Assembly (NCBI GenBank): GCA_022749755.1
Contig: CM040445.1
Span: 4,795,182-4,859,181, forward strand
Origin: Azadirachta indica
Lineage: Eukaryota > Streptophyta > Magnoliopsida > Sapindales > Meliaceae
Direction: 5' to 3'
DNA length: 64,000 nucleotides
Made by a program: the position numbers and the translations under genes. The notes below the pieces were generated by a model, which searched no databases, had not been told where the DNA came from, and saw only the letters and a program-made list of their open reading frames with translations. Each line of letters starts with the position of its first letter. Position 1 is the first letter of the stretch. Shown piece after piece: positions 22,374-37,221 of this stretch.

Positions 22374-25300
22374 ATGTTAGTCTGACAATCGATTTCTTTG
22401 TTCTTTTCTCTGTTTAATTTTCTTTTCCGTTTGGTTCTGTAAAGAAAAGTAGAAAAACCGAGCATATTTGGCTTTTAGTTGAATGCAACTTGTATTAAAT
22501 CGTATAGGATTCGTATTAGAGTACGTTAGTCAGTGAAGATGATAGTCTTATATATCATTTTGATTCCAGGTCACGACAAGAAATTGCGAGGGAAGCTATA
22601 AAGCACGCTTTGAAGGCGTTGCGGCAACGGCATTTGGTAGAAGAAGGCGCTCATGCTCCGGCTATTATCGCTCTTTCTAGGCCCATAATATCTCAGGTCT
22701 TTACACTCCCTCAGTTTTAACAATCTGGTGTTAATTTTATTTTGTCTTTGATGTTCTTGAATTGTGTTAATTGGTTGGTTAAGTTTGTTTGTCATTGAAG
22801 GGATCTGAATGGAAAGAGAAAGCAGAAAATCTAGAAACCGAGCTGCAGCAATGTTATAAAGCTCAATCTCGGTTATCGGAGCAGCTTGTGGTTGAAGTAG
22901 CTGAGTCTAGAGCTTCAAAAGCTTTATTACAAGAGAAAGAATCGCTAATTACTTCTCTACAGGAGGAGTTGGTGCAAACAAGGTTCGTTCATTTTTTCTT
23001 TTTATTATGTTTTTGGTTGCTTGGTGGGTGGATGCTTGTGAGATTAAATTAATTATCCATTGCAGAGATGAATGTACTCAGTTGAAGGCGGACTTAGAAG
23101 AAAAGATCAAAGCTTTGGAATTGGTTGTGAGTGAGAACCAGCAAATCAGAGCACAGCTAGAAGAGATTACTATTAAAGCTAAAAATGCAGAGACTGAAAA
23201 TAAAATGTTAATAGATCGATGGATGTTGCAAAAAATGCAGGACGCTGAACGGCTTAATGAGGTATCTGGTATTGTTGTCTTTTCTAAAATGTGGAGATGG
23301 AGTCTTACAATGGCTGTGTTAAGGAGAGACCTGCGTGGTGTTTCCATATATATTGTGTACAAGGACTAATGCTCATGATTGCTCCTCACTAATCAATCAA
23401 CTAGCTATCTGAACCGGATATTTTCTTTAGAAGTATAGCTATAAGAGAGCTATATCGGAATTGAGAATATAAACTCTTCCACATCCTGAATTTGCAACAT
23501 TAAGAATAGAATCCTACACTAGCATAGAATAGAAGTTCCACGTGAAAACTACTTTCCTTAGGATGAGTGTTTAGGGCACAGCAGAATTGCTTTAGTTTGG
23601 CTAATGATCATTTCGTGTCATATATGCATAGATAAGACCAAGAGCTGTATAAATCCAGTCTACGGACACTTGCACATGCTCACACTATTTTCATCCACCA
23701 AACTTGTAATTTGTTAAGAATGTGGTGAGCAGTCTTCGGTTTTGATTTTAGAGAGAAGATGTTGGTCTTTACTGGTGATCTCATCTTGGTCTTATTGTGT
23801 ATTGCTTGACAGAGTTCTTAGCCTACCTTCTTTAGCTGCTGTATATTTCTCTCTGGTAAATACAAGTTACTACTTATGAAATATAATTGGCTACTCATTT
23901 AATGAATCTTTGAGAGATACAAAGTGGTTAGTGAAGATATTTTGAATAAGCAACATCATCACTTAAAATGGTTTTTCTATCTCCAGAGGCTGAATTCTAT
24001 ACCTTGCTCTTTGAAAGTCATAGCATGTTGTATAAATTTCTATATCTTCATGTTAGATATCAAGTTCAGAGTTTGACCTTTCAAGTTTATGTTAGGAGGA
24101 GAGTGAAACTGGAATTCCCAATCAAATTCGTCATGAGACTCATAATGATCAATTTTATGAAAATCCCAATCTATGCCAGATGCTCGTAGTATTGTCCTGA
24201 CAACCCCCAACGTATTGCTTCTTCTCCACCATCAATTCCTGTTCCTTCGACTTGATCTAAAAAAATAGGGTTTTGCAATATAAGTTTTTGATATTCAACA
24301 ACCCCAGTTAAATGGATCAGATTCTATAGGATCAAACCTATGGGACTTAAGGAATGATGGAAGGGAATAAAATTTAAAATAAATAAATAAATCAAAAAGG
24401 AAAAGAGGGGGAAAAAGAATTTTGTCCTTTTTCTGAAAGAGTTTAGAATCATGTTCATTTTATTTCTTTTTACTTAATTTTTTCCCCTTTAGCTTGAATT
24501 CTCTTTTATTGCTATAGGCTAATGCGCTTTATGAAGATATGATTGATCGACTCAAGGCCAGTGGGTTGGAGAAACTTGCTCGGCAGCAGGTAGATGGTGT
24601 GGTTAGGCAAAGTGAAGAAGGTGCCGAATACTTTGCAGAGTCAGTTGTTCCCTCTACATGCAAGCACAAGATCCATGCCCATGAAGGTGGCTGTGCCTCC
24701 ATATTGTTTGAATACAATTCTGGCAGATTGATTAGTGGGGGACAGGACAGGTCAATTAAATTGTGGGATACAAACACAGGATCATTGAGTAGTACTCTGC
24801 TTGGTTGCCTTGGCTCTGTTCTTGATCTTTCTATTACTCATGATAACAGATCTGTCATTGCTGCAAGTAGCTCGAATAATTTATATGTATGGGACATCAA
24901 CTCACGGCGTGTCCGTCATACTCTCACAGGTCATACAGATAAAGTATGTGCTGTAGATGTGAGCAAAATTTCAAGCCGTCATGTTGTGAGTGCAGCTTAT
25001 GATCGTACTATAAAAGTGTGGGATTTGCAGAAAGGTTATTGTGTTAACACAATCATTTTCCACAGCAATTGTAATGCTCTGGCCTTCAGCATGGATGGAC
25101 AGACAATCTTTTCTGGTCATGTTGATGGGAATCTGCGTCTGTGGGATATTCAGACAGGAAAACTACTGAGCGAAGTTGCTGCACATTCACTAGCAGCAGT
25201 TACATCTATCTCCCTGTCTCGAAATGGAAATGTAATACTGACTAGTGGGCGAGACAACATGCATAATTTATTTGATATTCGGTCTCTGGAAGTATGTGGA

Positions 25301-25543
25301 ACGCTAAGAGCAACTGGAAACAGAGTGGCATCTAATTGGAGCCGCTCCTGTATAAGTCCAGATCAGAACTATGTTGCTGCTGGCTCAGCTGATGGATCTG
25401 TGCATATCTGGTCGATATCTAAAGCTGATATAGTTAGCACTTTGAAGGAACACACTGCTCCTGTCCTGTGTTGTACATGGAGTGGGCTTGGGAAACCTCT
25501 GGCCTCCGCTGACAAGAATGGAGTTGTTTGTGTTTGGACATGA
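22374..25543 (+). CDS. ATG16: Autophagy-related protein 16 (coiled coil plus WD40), 510 aa
   Basis: Exons: 22374-22375, 22570-22696, 22801-22982, 23066-23261 and 24518-25543. The protein begins [20 protein letters not shown]; the first two bases of its ATG are the last two of the leader exon (donor gttagt at 22376). This N-terminus matches the ATG5-binding helix of plant ATG16. A coiled coil follows ([20 protein letters not shown] through [20 protein letters not shown]), then a WD40 propeller from about residue 215 to the end ([43 protein letters not shown]). The length equals the plant orthologue's usual length of about 509 aa. ATG16 holds the ATG12-ATG5 conjugate at the growing autophagosome membrane and so directs ATG8 lipidation. 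The whole propeller is one exon. No damage is seen. If the split start is wrong, the only loss is one or two N-terminal residues. Confidence 0.93.
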
Positions 25544-26869
25544 TAGTTGTATTATATACATATGTAATGGTGTAAATATGTTAAAGTGGAAGCTACGACT
25601 CTGGTTTGTAGTCCAAACGTCAGCCATCATCAAGTTGCTTGCCCCCTCACATGACATAATATTATTAGGAGTAAAAGCAGAAAAAAGTTGGGCTTCTTGC
25701 ATAAATAGACGGGAAGGTTGGTTGGTCAGTTACAAGTTAATTCTTTTACGTGATACAAGGAATTTGTTTGATTCTTGATTCGTGGAAATGCATTCTGTAA
25801 TTAAGTTAATTTTAATATTTCTTTTCGTCCCTTGGGCTTATATGTTTAGTGTTTGTTGCCGCCATCATCATTATTAAACGGTCCTTGAAGTATGTAATTG
25901 TATTTGATTGTCGGGTATCGTTGAAGAGAATCTGGAGATAAGGCAGATGTCTGACATCGCTCCCGTCAAGTTTAGTGAAGGCAGCAACGAAACTTTACAT
26001 TGGGATGTTATAATAGAAGTCAATCCGCAATGAACGGAGTAGAAGACAGATGGTTTTTCAATCATTCTGTAAAGATTATCAACCAAATCTACATATCATG
26101 TTAAAGCCTTAATTATAAATGTACGAGAGATCGAATCGGGCAGGGGTACATTGGACGTGGTCTGTCTGGTCCTTCTTAGAAATAGTGTCAGCAAACACTT
26201 CAATTGGTTGGTTCGAACCAGAAGCCAAAAGGCTAATTAATCAACAATCCAAGGGTATCTATCAATCAACCTGCGCCGGATAAAGGATAATTGTGCCTCC
26301 CTCTCGAATCTCACATTTTGTGGACGGAAATTCTCTTAAATAAATTAAAAATACTTAATTTCGAACATGAAATTCTAAACTAGCTGCAACTGGATTGATC
26401 GATTTAAGGACTGCTAAACTCCTATTATTGAAGTTATTAAACCTTGTAAACATACCTTAATTTGTCCACACGTACATTAAACAGAAATAACAAATTTTAC
26501 CAACTAAATCTTGAAAAGCAAAGTTGCGTGAGCCGACCATTTTCAAACATGCCATTCTTGTTGGCCTCTTTGCCTCCTTTAGTCAGCTTGGATATACCCT
26601 TTCTTTCAATTATTATTTTGGATTTACGCAAATTCCATATAATGAGTAAGTTCGACATTCTTTATAGTTATCAGAGCGAATTATTGTTACTTTAAAGAAT
26701 AAAATTACATTATAAAATAGGGTATTAATTAACTGCAGTCGCATTTAGTTTAATTCTCTTCGTGTTTCATGCCATACCACCATGTTAAGGAAAGAAATTT
26801 TTTAGATAGGACAGGAAGCATAATCAATTATTACGTGTATTTGGGAAGATTGTAAGGCGTTTGATCAAC

Positions 26870-26890
26870 TATATATATATATATATATAT

Positions 26891-26923
<33 letters not shown>
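26870..26923. repeat. Compound (AT)n(AG)n microsatellite
   Basis: About 20 bp of AT is followed after gt by about 30 bp of uninterrupted AG. It is intergenic, about 970 bp upstream of the KDEL protease start, and a likely length-polymorphic marker. Confidence 0.9.
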
Positions 26924-26925
<2 letters not shown>

Positions 26926-27812
26926 TCAAATACAGTTGTTCATGATTTGAAGACAATAATAAAAGCACGCAGAAGACTGGAATGATAATAGAGCAACACA
27001 TGGACATAGCCTGGCTTAACTCAGCTTAAATAGCAAGTAATTGTTATATTCAGAGATGATTAGATGTTGAAACTCTGTCAAAAAATGTTTGAAATTTTGA
27101 TCTCTCTTCATGTTTCTTGACTCTTCTAACGTACAAGTGATCAGTCTCCGACCTATCACGCGATATTTATTTACTCCAACAAGCAACATCACATATACAT
27201 GTTTTATATTATGTATGCCTTGACCATCTAGTCAAATATGGGCTGCATATTTTGAATTTTTTTAAGGCAGCAGTAAAATAAGTTCAATTATTTTTCTTTT
27301 CTACCAATCTCCCAAATCCACTTCAAGTTAAAAGCTTTTGGGTTTCAGTTAAAGCTGATCACAAAAGCAGTTACAAAGCACTTTTAATTGTTAGAAGCAC
27401 TTTATTTTCCACTTGCATCAATATCGTGGCTCAAGCCTCAAGGTCTCCAGGGACGTAAGGTAACCATCCTCCTCAGTCGTCACCTTTCTTTTTCCCTTCT
27501 CTCTTAGATGAGTATGTTTACGCGATAACGTGTTTGGCATGCAAAGATCACTCTCTAATTCGACAGGTTTTTTTATGTTAAAACCTAACTGATTCATGAA
27601 CTGCACATTATTTCTGCAAGCAAACCAAATACTTATATAACAGGGAATTGCTTGGATATATATGTCTCCATTACTCTCAAACCCCGTTTTTTATATCTCC
27701 ATTATTAGACATTATTCATGCCCATAAGGAACCTGTAACTTCTTCCTTCATCATTTCTTGTTTTGTTCCCATTTTTATCATTATCTCTTTATTTTCCTCC
27801 TCTTTCTTTGCT

Positions 27813-27821
27813 GTATATATA
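27813..27821 (+). promoter_or_regulatory. TATA box of the KDEL cysteine protease gene
   Basis: The string gtatatatagc lies about 70 bp upstream of the ATG at 27891, in a pyrimidine-rich promoter context. It would place transcription initiation near 27845 and give a leader of roughly 45 nt. Spacing and composition are typical of a strong plant TATA promoter. Confidence 0.6.
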
Positions 27822-27890
27822 GCAGTCCTACAGCCCTCTTGGTTTTCCACACCATCTTTTGTTGAATCGTAATTTAAATCCAAAAAGAAA

Positions 27891-29282
<1,392 letters not shown>

Positions 29283-29646
29283 ACAATGTGCAGAGTTATT
29301 GTCTTCAGAATTAATTGTTCTGCATTTCAACTGTTATTTCTTCTGTGTTAAAGTTGCATGTATTATGCTTTTGTCATTGATGATTGAATAATGTTTGATG
29401 AATGGAAATAAAGCAAACAGTTACATTTAAAGCATTCCTGCTATCATTTTTCATTCAATCCATAACCAGCAATATTCTTATATAAGACTGTTTGCCCCAC
29501 AACTGCTTATTGGAAGTGACATTTAAAACATTGTATGTATGGAGGCTAGAGCATTGCATGATTGGACAAAGCATAACTGTTCATTATTCAGCAAGAACCA
29601 GACAAAGTTAAAAACTTAATTACAACACAATAACACATACTTTTCG
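29283..29646. other. Short convergent intergenic region
   Basis: The KDEL protease and the methionine sulfoxide reductase gene converge here with only 364 bp between stop codons, so their 3' UTRs probably abut or overlap. An aataaa near 29405 could serve the plus-strand gene. Nothing else is visible. Confidence 0.5.
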
Positions 29647-30350
29647 TCAACCATAGCATCTGATGGGATCATTGCAACCTTTTTCAGCAGACTGTTTTAA
29701 GCCATTGCGTCCTCCTTTTTCCAGATACTGCTGATGGTACTCCTCAGCTCTGTAAAATTTCTTTGCAGGAAGAATTTCTGTCACAATCTTCTTATCCTTG
29801 AGCTCCAACTGCTTAGCTTCCATCGACTCTCGGGCTAAACGAGCCTGGTTTTCATTGTAATGGTATATCCCTGATCTATATTGTCTCCCAACATCACCAC
29901 CCTTAGACATCAAATCAAATCAAAGCATCAATTGTTTAACATACTCATCGAGAGAGTAATATTAACAGCTATGAAAATAAAGTCTTTCTTAGATAGATCA
30001 TCCGGGATCCATACCTGGCGATTGAGGGTTGTGGGATCATGGCGTCCCCAGAAAACAGAGAGGAGATTGGTATACGGGCAAACTTGCGGATCGAATTGTA
30101 CTCTCACAACCTCGACATGGTTGGTATTTCCAGAACATACAAGTCTGTAATTTGGATCCGGAACGTGACCCTGAGAATACCCGACTTCAGTCTTCGCTAC
30201 ACCCACCACACGCTGAAACGCCAACTCCAATCCCCAGAAGCACCCAGCTCCGAATTGAGCGAACTCGTGACCCCGATTATCCGGTTGGTCCAGCTCCGGT
30301 CCCAGAGCAGGATTGGCTTTCGCCGTGCTGTTGTCTCCAATGGCCTCCAT
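29647..30350 (-). CDS. MSRA: Peptide methionine-S-sulfoxide reductase A, 196 aa
   Basis: Two exons: 30350-30015 and 29901-29647, joined after LNRQ in frame with GGDVG. The catalytic signature GAGCFWG (Cys37) is followed by [37 protein letters not shown] and QYRSGIY, all characteristic of MsrA. The tail carries two further cysteines ([10 protein letters not shown]) in the positions of the resolving cysteines of thioredoxin-recycled plant enzymes. There is no long transit peptide (about 30 residues before the core), which fits a cytosolic isoform rather than the plastid one. The enzyme reduces the S epimer of methionine sulfoxide in proteins or free methionine, protecting against oxidative damage. 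It converges with the KDEL protease gene. Confidence 0.94.
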
Positions 30351-33300
30351 TTCTCCACGTCCTACAGAGCTCTAACAGTCACAGGCGCTGAGAAAGTTAA
30401 CGTTACGTGCAACTCTACAATAATAGAGTTGCATCACGCGCGATTTTACCTTCTATATTAAGATAGTAACTGTAGAGTGCAACCGAAGGTGAATGTAGCC
30501 CGCAATAGTGGGCACATACAAAATTCGTAATTAATTACTAACTACGGGCTAATTTTGACTTTACAAGTTTATGAATCTTTGGATGTACTTTGGGAGCCTT
30601 CAAATTCTCCCCATGGATGAGTGATGCTATATCCACCCACTGTTATTCTGATTGCACTGATATTCAGGGAGAGTGTATTTAGAATAAGAGGCGTGCATTT
30701 GGGTTCCCTCTTGTGGACCTGAAAAACAGTGTACTTTTGGGTCTGTAATAAATGGGCCGAACACAACGGAAAGTATTAGTTTTGTTGTTAGATTTTTGGA
30801 TAACGATTACGCCAATCAATGTACTGGAGAAAGATCAATAACTTATCTATTATTATTTTAGGCTTTTTGATAGGGAATATAACTTTGAAACTTATCTGCT
30901 ACTCCGATTGTTTTAAATGAATTTACTTAATAATTTATTTATGTAACATAATGAATTCATAATTGCGTGGAAATTTTCATTACCAATCTTCTGGGCAATC
31001 CTTTCTTCATAAAATATACGAGAAAACAAATAAACAAATACAAGAGCCATTTATTAAAAAAAAAAAGGAAGAAGAAGGTCCTTGTTACAATTTACGTTTC
31101 AGGTTTGGGTGGCAATAGATATGATATGGTCAACTGCTTTTGAGAACCAAACGGGATTTCTTTAGCAGAGATGTAGGGTCCAAATGATCATGAAGATCTC
31201 TATTTTCTTTTTTCAATTATTATTTAGGATAGGTTTCTCTTTCTATTTGTAATAAAATACGATATCCATGTTCATCACCTAATGTATTTGCTTTCATTTC
31301 TCCAGTTTCAACATCACAAAACAATATGTTATTATGCTTTTATATATATATATATATATATACATGTTCCAATATCCGTAGATGTCGTTCCTATTTATTA
31401 TCCAATATATCTTAGTACTTTATTAATTTAGTAGTATTGCGAGCAACAGAAGTCGGATCGTTTTCTACATAATTAATTAGGACCATATTTTTTAAATAAA
31501 TAGTATTGAGGTGAAATTAAATTAAAAAGACTTAATGCGAATGGAAGTGGGAAATCTTTAACTTTGTTGGAGCCTCCATTATTATTATTATTGTCATAGG
31601 TGTTGGGAGTTAGGACAATCTGCTTCTTCCAGCTGCCACGGACTCAGAAACCTCAGTTCCTTATGGGAACAGAAGGCATGATGATGTTTTAGGACCTCTC
31701 CTCTCTTCTTAATTCCTGAGCCCAGTTGGTGTTGTAATTGTAAAATTGCAGAAACATTGATGGAATTCCAGTAGGGTCTCCCGCAAGTTTACAATCATTT
31801 CAGACATGCATATTTGAGCATCAGATCAGCTCTCTATACTTTGTTAGCCTTCACCAGACCAACCTGCAGGACCAATTAATTTTTTAGAGTTTCTCTGTAA
31901 GAGTAAAGGGGGAGACCAATTAATATTCAACTTTTCAGTTGAAAGAATTACCCTAACAGCTCTAATGTCGACATACATTTTTACACATGCTTGACATATA
32001 ATTATTGGATTAATGAATCAAATGCAATTAACAGACAAGTCAACAAGCATGAAATTGAAGCATTAAATAATTCTCACCTTTATAAACGGGCATTAGTTTA
32101 GGTGAAAAGTAATAAAGTCAAATATCCAAATTGACAGTTGTGGGAAGCTGGCTATTAAGAAGAACCGTATGGGCTGACGCTGATCTGATCCCGACAATAA
32201 TATTCCAGGCCAGCAACATTTGGTTTGACGGCCTACGTTTTTCTTTCAGGCGGCGGTTAGAATTTGGAATTGGATACATTACTCGGACCTTTCTAGATCA
32301 ACAGAAAATTTTGTGTATCACGTTTTTTACACGGGCCGAAGCATCCCATTTCCACCTCCCGTAATTTGTTTTCAAGCCCCACCCTCCTAAATTGAGCAAA
32401 AACAAATATATTATAAAATAAATTAAATTAGAGGAGTCTTATTTTATTTAATTTACAACCGACCCGACATTGCATATATATATATATATATATATATGGT
32501 TAAGAATTTTTTTTATCTACTCCTTGGACATATTTTAAATTTGGTTTGATTAGAAGGAAAAGAAAATGAGAAGATTATTGGACAGTGCTTCGCAAAGGAA
32601 AAGTATCTACCTAATTAAATATGAGATGAGCAGAGCTTTCTATTGTCTAAATTAGTGGCGAAGGGATCCTTCTGTGACATGGGACCAAAACTACACAGAG
32701 GCTTCCATTACTTTTGGCAAGACAAACACCAGTAGTTGTGTGCGCTGTAATCCATATATAATTAATTAAAAATGATGGGTTGCTGCTCTCCTATCCTTAA
32801 CCTAAAGCTCATTCGTGTTCATAATTAGTCTACCCACTGCCACTTTAATCAAAAAATGTTCAAAACGAGTGCTCTTGTTTTCAACTTTTCGTAGTGCCAT
32901 TCGTTTTTCTTTTACCGACAGAAGTTTCCATGTTATTCTATCCTGGAACACGAGGGCTCCATCCGCCGCACCCAAAACAAAACAGAAAAAAGAAAAAGCA
33001 TTTCTTTTGTTTCTTTTAGTTTACTTGCTAGCTCTAAGTAATATTTAAATTTTTTTTTTTTTTTTAAACTTGTTACAAAAATGTATTGTCATTTTGAGTT
33101 AGGTCTAATTAATATACGAAATTTAAAGAAATGTTGAGTCAAACAAATTTAAGATGAGCCAGCAAGCAACTACTGGTAGTAATACATACAAATAGATAAA
33201 AGAGATTTTTAAGTAAAAGTAATCACCCCCATACATTAAGTATTACATCGGTGGCAATTGCCAATTGGCATACAATTTTATTCACTTCACCTCAATTTTC

Positions 33301-33474
33301 TCTTCCTACGGTACATCAAAATTAAATACCAAACAGAGCCCCAAAAAAAAGGGGGAAAATATCACTCTCATTTACAAGCAACTAGATACTGAACTCTTAT
33401 AAATAAACGAGCGACTCTTTTGTGAGCGCACTACTAGTACTACTCCGTTTCTACACAGTAACGACCGACGATAT
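30351..33474. other. Intergenic, 3.1 kb
   Basis: The left end is the promoter of the MSRA gene and the right end the 3' flank of the BTB-TAZ gene. Between them are (TA)n runs at about 31341-31362 and 32476-32498 and A/T homopolymers, including a T run near 33050-33066. Short open frames around 32131-32364 have no recognisable domain. I see no gene. Confidence 0.4.
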
Positions 33475-35917
33475 TCATAATGTAAAGTTTCGAAAGCCAA
33501 AATCGGCCATTGTCCTTCTCGCTTCTTCCATTCTCTTCCTCTTGTGCTGAGACAAAGAACATATGGCTTTGGCAGATACAACTTTCTTCACTAGAAGCCT
33601 CCATCGGGCATCATCTCCTTTCTTTTCTTGTTGTTGTGCTTTCAATTTGAATTGCCTGCAATCACGTTCCAAAACGACAATTTTAATTATTAGACTTCTA
33701 TCAAATCAATTGGGCCTCTATTATTTCGCTGGAGACGATAGGAGGACATGTAAAATAATGGAACTTGATATTTTTGTAATAGGAAACCAATAACCAATTT
33801 AAGACTCATATTTACAAAGAAAACTGCGTCTTATAACAGAGGATATTTTATCATTAAGCCAATCAAAAACAAGATCACTCTGTAAGGGAGGGGACCTCAT
33901 TATTTGGCTGTTTATGGCATATTCCTAGTCCATTCCGTCTCATCAAAACCCGACGTACACACAAATTGGTTATTTTGATTGTGAATAAGATGGACAACAG
34001 CTAGATCAGCCAACCATGTCAAAGAGTTAACAAGATTTTGTTAATTGTAAGCGATTGAGACACGCCAACTGCAAGGGATTGGACTGAAGAAAGTGGTATT
34101 CTTTTCAAATTGAACCTAAACACTAGTGGAAAAAGACTAAAGATTTTCATGCACTGTTGGTGAAATATTTCCAGGTAATTAATGGCCATAAAGGATTACA
34201 GCAAACCAAGTTTGAGCTGAAAGGGCGTCCTCGTCCAGACAAAGATCTACTACAATGGTCACTCTCAGCCGTCTCCTTTTCAAAAATAAAAACGACAAGA
34301 ACCCAATGCTTTTTTTTTTTTTTTTTTTTTTTTTTATTAGATGTCTAAATTCAACTCACAAAATGTTCAAAGAACGCGTGCTTTCACAGTAATGAACTAC
34401 AAACAAAACGACAACTACGATCCGAACAAATTCAATTGATCACATTAAAGCGATAAATTTAATTACCTGCAAAGCGGCACTCTGCATGAATCGGGTTGTT
34501 CACAGATTGAGGAGTGAAGTCTAAGAAGCTGCCACATCCGCTTGCAGCGGGAGCACCCTCCATTGACTCTCTTCTTGCAGGTCGCAAAATGCCGGATCAA
34601 CAGTTGCAGGCCTCGACACGTGGTGAACTTGCCGCAGGGTCCCTTGATTTTTTGGGGCTCCACGTCGTGTGGCCCCACGCTGGTGCACCCTTCGGTGCAT
34701 ATGTGCTCCAAGCAATCCATCGCTTCGCTCAGCTGCAAATACAAGCTCTGCTCCAGTCTTTGCCTTCTTGTTCTCTTCCTTCTCTGAAATCACATTTTCC
34801 TATTAGTAATTGTGATTAAAAATGCAATTTAATTATTAATTTTCGCTTAATTAAAGGGTAATAAAATAATTTACCGACTCATCTTCCTCCATGAATTGAA
34901 GAATCTCGAGCTCCAGCCAAGGATCATGTTCTTGCAAGAATTTCCATCCTTCTGTGTTCCCAACAGCCTTGAAACGGCTGGACACCAACTTCAGGCACTT
35001 GAGGTAAAGATCAGGTGCATCGCAGAGCCTGGCCAGTTGGAGCACATCGACCACATTCTCAATCGTCAGACGTTCACCTAAACCTTTGGAACATCTCTGT
35101 TTCAGCTGTGGAACAGAGTACACGTGTGATAAAGCCAGTAGGTGGATCCCGAACTTCTCCATCTGATCCTCCGTGCACCTGAACCAGGGCCATTTCAGTA
35201 ATCTCGTATAATCTACAAATCTGAACTAATCAAAAGCGTCCTGTTATTTCGGAGAAGCAGGATCTATTTAACTTAACCAACCGGCACAAGAAAATAGATT
35301 TTGAACACGCCATGTGTACTTCAAAGGCTGCTCTAAACAAAATCTCTAAATTCAAGCAAGGAATCTCAAACGCCGTCTAGTTGGACCAAAAATTTAGAGC
35401 CGTAGGATCAAAGCACGTGGGCGTTTGAACAATAAATTGAACGGCAGGAAGAAGGCGATAAATAATTACCTGGACGTGTAGAGGAATCCAACGAAGGCCG
35501 AAACGGCACCGCACGGGACGCCGAGAATCGGAATTACTCTCTCGGAGGTCCGGTGCTTACGTGGCCGGTCTATGATATGTTCCAGCACCGGTGATGCAGA
35601 CCCCTGTGATTTCACCAACAAGAACAGCAAGATTAGATCTTCATGCACATAAACGGTATTACGTTCATGGCCTCAAAATAATAAAATTTTCCCATGAAAG
35701 AAAACAGCAGCCAGGCAGCAGCTTAAGTTACGAGAAAACAAAGTAAAATGATGAATACCAGAATGCCCGCATGGGCTGGAATGCGAAGGCCTCCGGAGGT
35801 GAGGATCTGAACGTCAGGCTCGTAAAAGACAGGAGCATTTTCTTTTGTGACAGTAGTGATCGTGGAAAGAGAGTCGAGATCGCCGGTGATTGTATTTGTG
35901 TCATGAGGTTCTTCCAT
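33475..35917 (-). CDS. BT1/BT2-like: BTB/POZ and TAZ-domain protein (BT1/BT2 type), 364 aa
   Basis: Exons: 35917-35759, 35603-35470, 35178-34875, 34783-34467 and 33655-33475, all in phase. Domains in order: BTB (FYEPDVQILTSGGLRIPAHA, SPVLEHII, GVPCGAVSAFVGFLYTS, IHLLALSHVYSVPQLKQRC); a BACK-like helical part (ENVVDVLQLARLCDAPDLYL, EGWKFLQEHDPWLELEI); a TAZ zinc finger with Cys/His ligands (CLEHICTEGC, CGKFTTCRGLQLLIRHFATC, GCSRCKRMWQLLRLHSSIC, CRVPLCRQF); and a basic C-terminal tail where calmodulin binds in the family. The length equals Arabidopsis BT1/BT2 (about 365 aa). These proteins bridge CUL3 and BET-type bromodomain proteins and act in gametophyte development, nitrate, sugar and hormone responses. 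The ATG at 35917 is the first in frame. Intron 4 (33656-34466) contains a poly-T tract near 34311-34335. Confidence 0.93.
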
Positions 35918-37221
35918 TGAAGCAGAGGGAGAAGAGTAAGATGGAAGAACAGAACAGAAGAAAACCAAGTTATTTGTTTCGAGTCTAATCTATGAGAGGC
36001 GAATGAGAGATATTGAGGCAGGTTGGCTGTCTATAACTTTTATAGACAGCTTAGGAGAAAACAAAATCGATTTAATAAGACTAAAACGACAGACATGAAC
36101 AGTAAAAATGTAGCAGATTTTTCTCATTCTATCACGCATGCTCTTACGTGCGTAGTCTGTACCTTCGTAATTATTTGCAATTTCAATCATAATCCTAATA
36201 TATGTCATCATGTGCTTGCGCATGAAATTTAATTTCATTGTCACCCTCTAAAATTTTTATTTATGAATGTTGTTACAACTTACAAGTTTTAAGTTTGTTA
36301 GTCAAGGGTTTAGCATTCTACAAGTTAAAATCATTTTATTAGAATTTCCAATAAAACATAAATAAAACTAAGTTCTATTATTGGTGTATTAATATTAATC
36401 ATTTATATAAATTTAATATCAAATATTTGAAATAACATTAATGTTTCAATTATGAACGTATGTAACATTAATTATACTAGCGGTAATTGAATAAACGAAG
36501 GCATATGAAATTTATGCAATGTTATCTATGACATTAAATTAAAATCATTGAAATTATTTAAAAAACAAATACGTTTCTTTTATCGTCATATTTGTTGATG
36601 TGCGCGTGGGGATAAACTTACATATTGTTGTAATTAAAAATCCACATTTAATTTGTGTTGTTATATTGAACCTTGGTTAACTCGGGCAGTAAAGGGCTGA
36701 TATTTTAAATCTGACGTGGAATGGATAAAGCTCCTGGTCATCTGGGGTTAAAGGCCGAGTAACAATAAATGGCTTTTCGCGAGCTGAAGAGCCCCAACTC
36801 AGTCTGACGTGTACGTCGAGCAAATCAGTCCACCTAGACAATCTGCTCCACTTGGAAGTAAAAAGCTCTGCACATGACATGCATGCATGTCCTAGCCACG
36901 TGGCGCAACCCAATTCATTCGGACAAATCCCAAACATTTCATAAGGACCTGTCGCGACTCGGCTTGCTTGACGAGCCAGTTACTCGCTTACACGTGCACA
37001 GCTGTTTAGACTTTGACTTCTGGGGAGCTATGAAATTGGACCCACTAACCACGAAAGGAAATTTGCGAGGAACCGACTGTGGTGAGAAGGAACGTAATCA
37101 TGGTCTACGGTGGCACGCCGCGGTGCCAGATAAAACCTTAAGCGGGGATATTCTAGTTTTAATACATTATAATAATCATCGTGTTTTTACCAAGGGGTAG
37201 CGCTTTTGCTTTCAAAATTAC
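35918..37221. other. Upstream region of the BTB-TAZ gene
   Basis: This is the promoter side of the minus-strand BTB-TAZ gene. A palindromic G-box context gccacgtggc lies near 36896-36905, about 980 bp upstream of the ATG. The stretch 36660-37200 is less AT-rich and carries modest open frames on both strands without domain resemblance. No gene is called. Confidence 0.4.

Larger units (their letters stand above)
25544..27890. other. Intergenic between ATG16 and the KDEL protease
   Basis: This stretch holds the 3' UTR of ATG16 (about the first 250-350 bp) and the promoter of the protease. A compound (AT)n(AG)n microsatellite lies at 26870-26923. No coding frame with family resemblance was found. 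The pyrimidine-rich 120 bp before 27810 looks like ordinary plant promoter. Confidence 0.45.

Noticed and set aside
26200..26225. tRNA-like T-arm sequence ggttggttcgaacca
   Set aside because: No acceptor, D-arm or anticodon stem can be folded around it; it is just a short palindrome.
30029..30461. Two long plus-strand frames of 120-140 codons
   Set aside because: They run antisense to MSRA exon 1, where the conserved coding sequence on the minus strand explains their openness.
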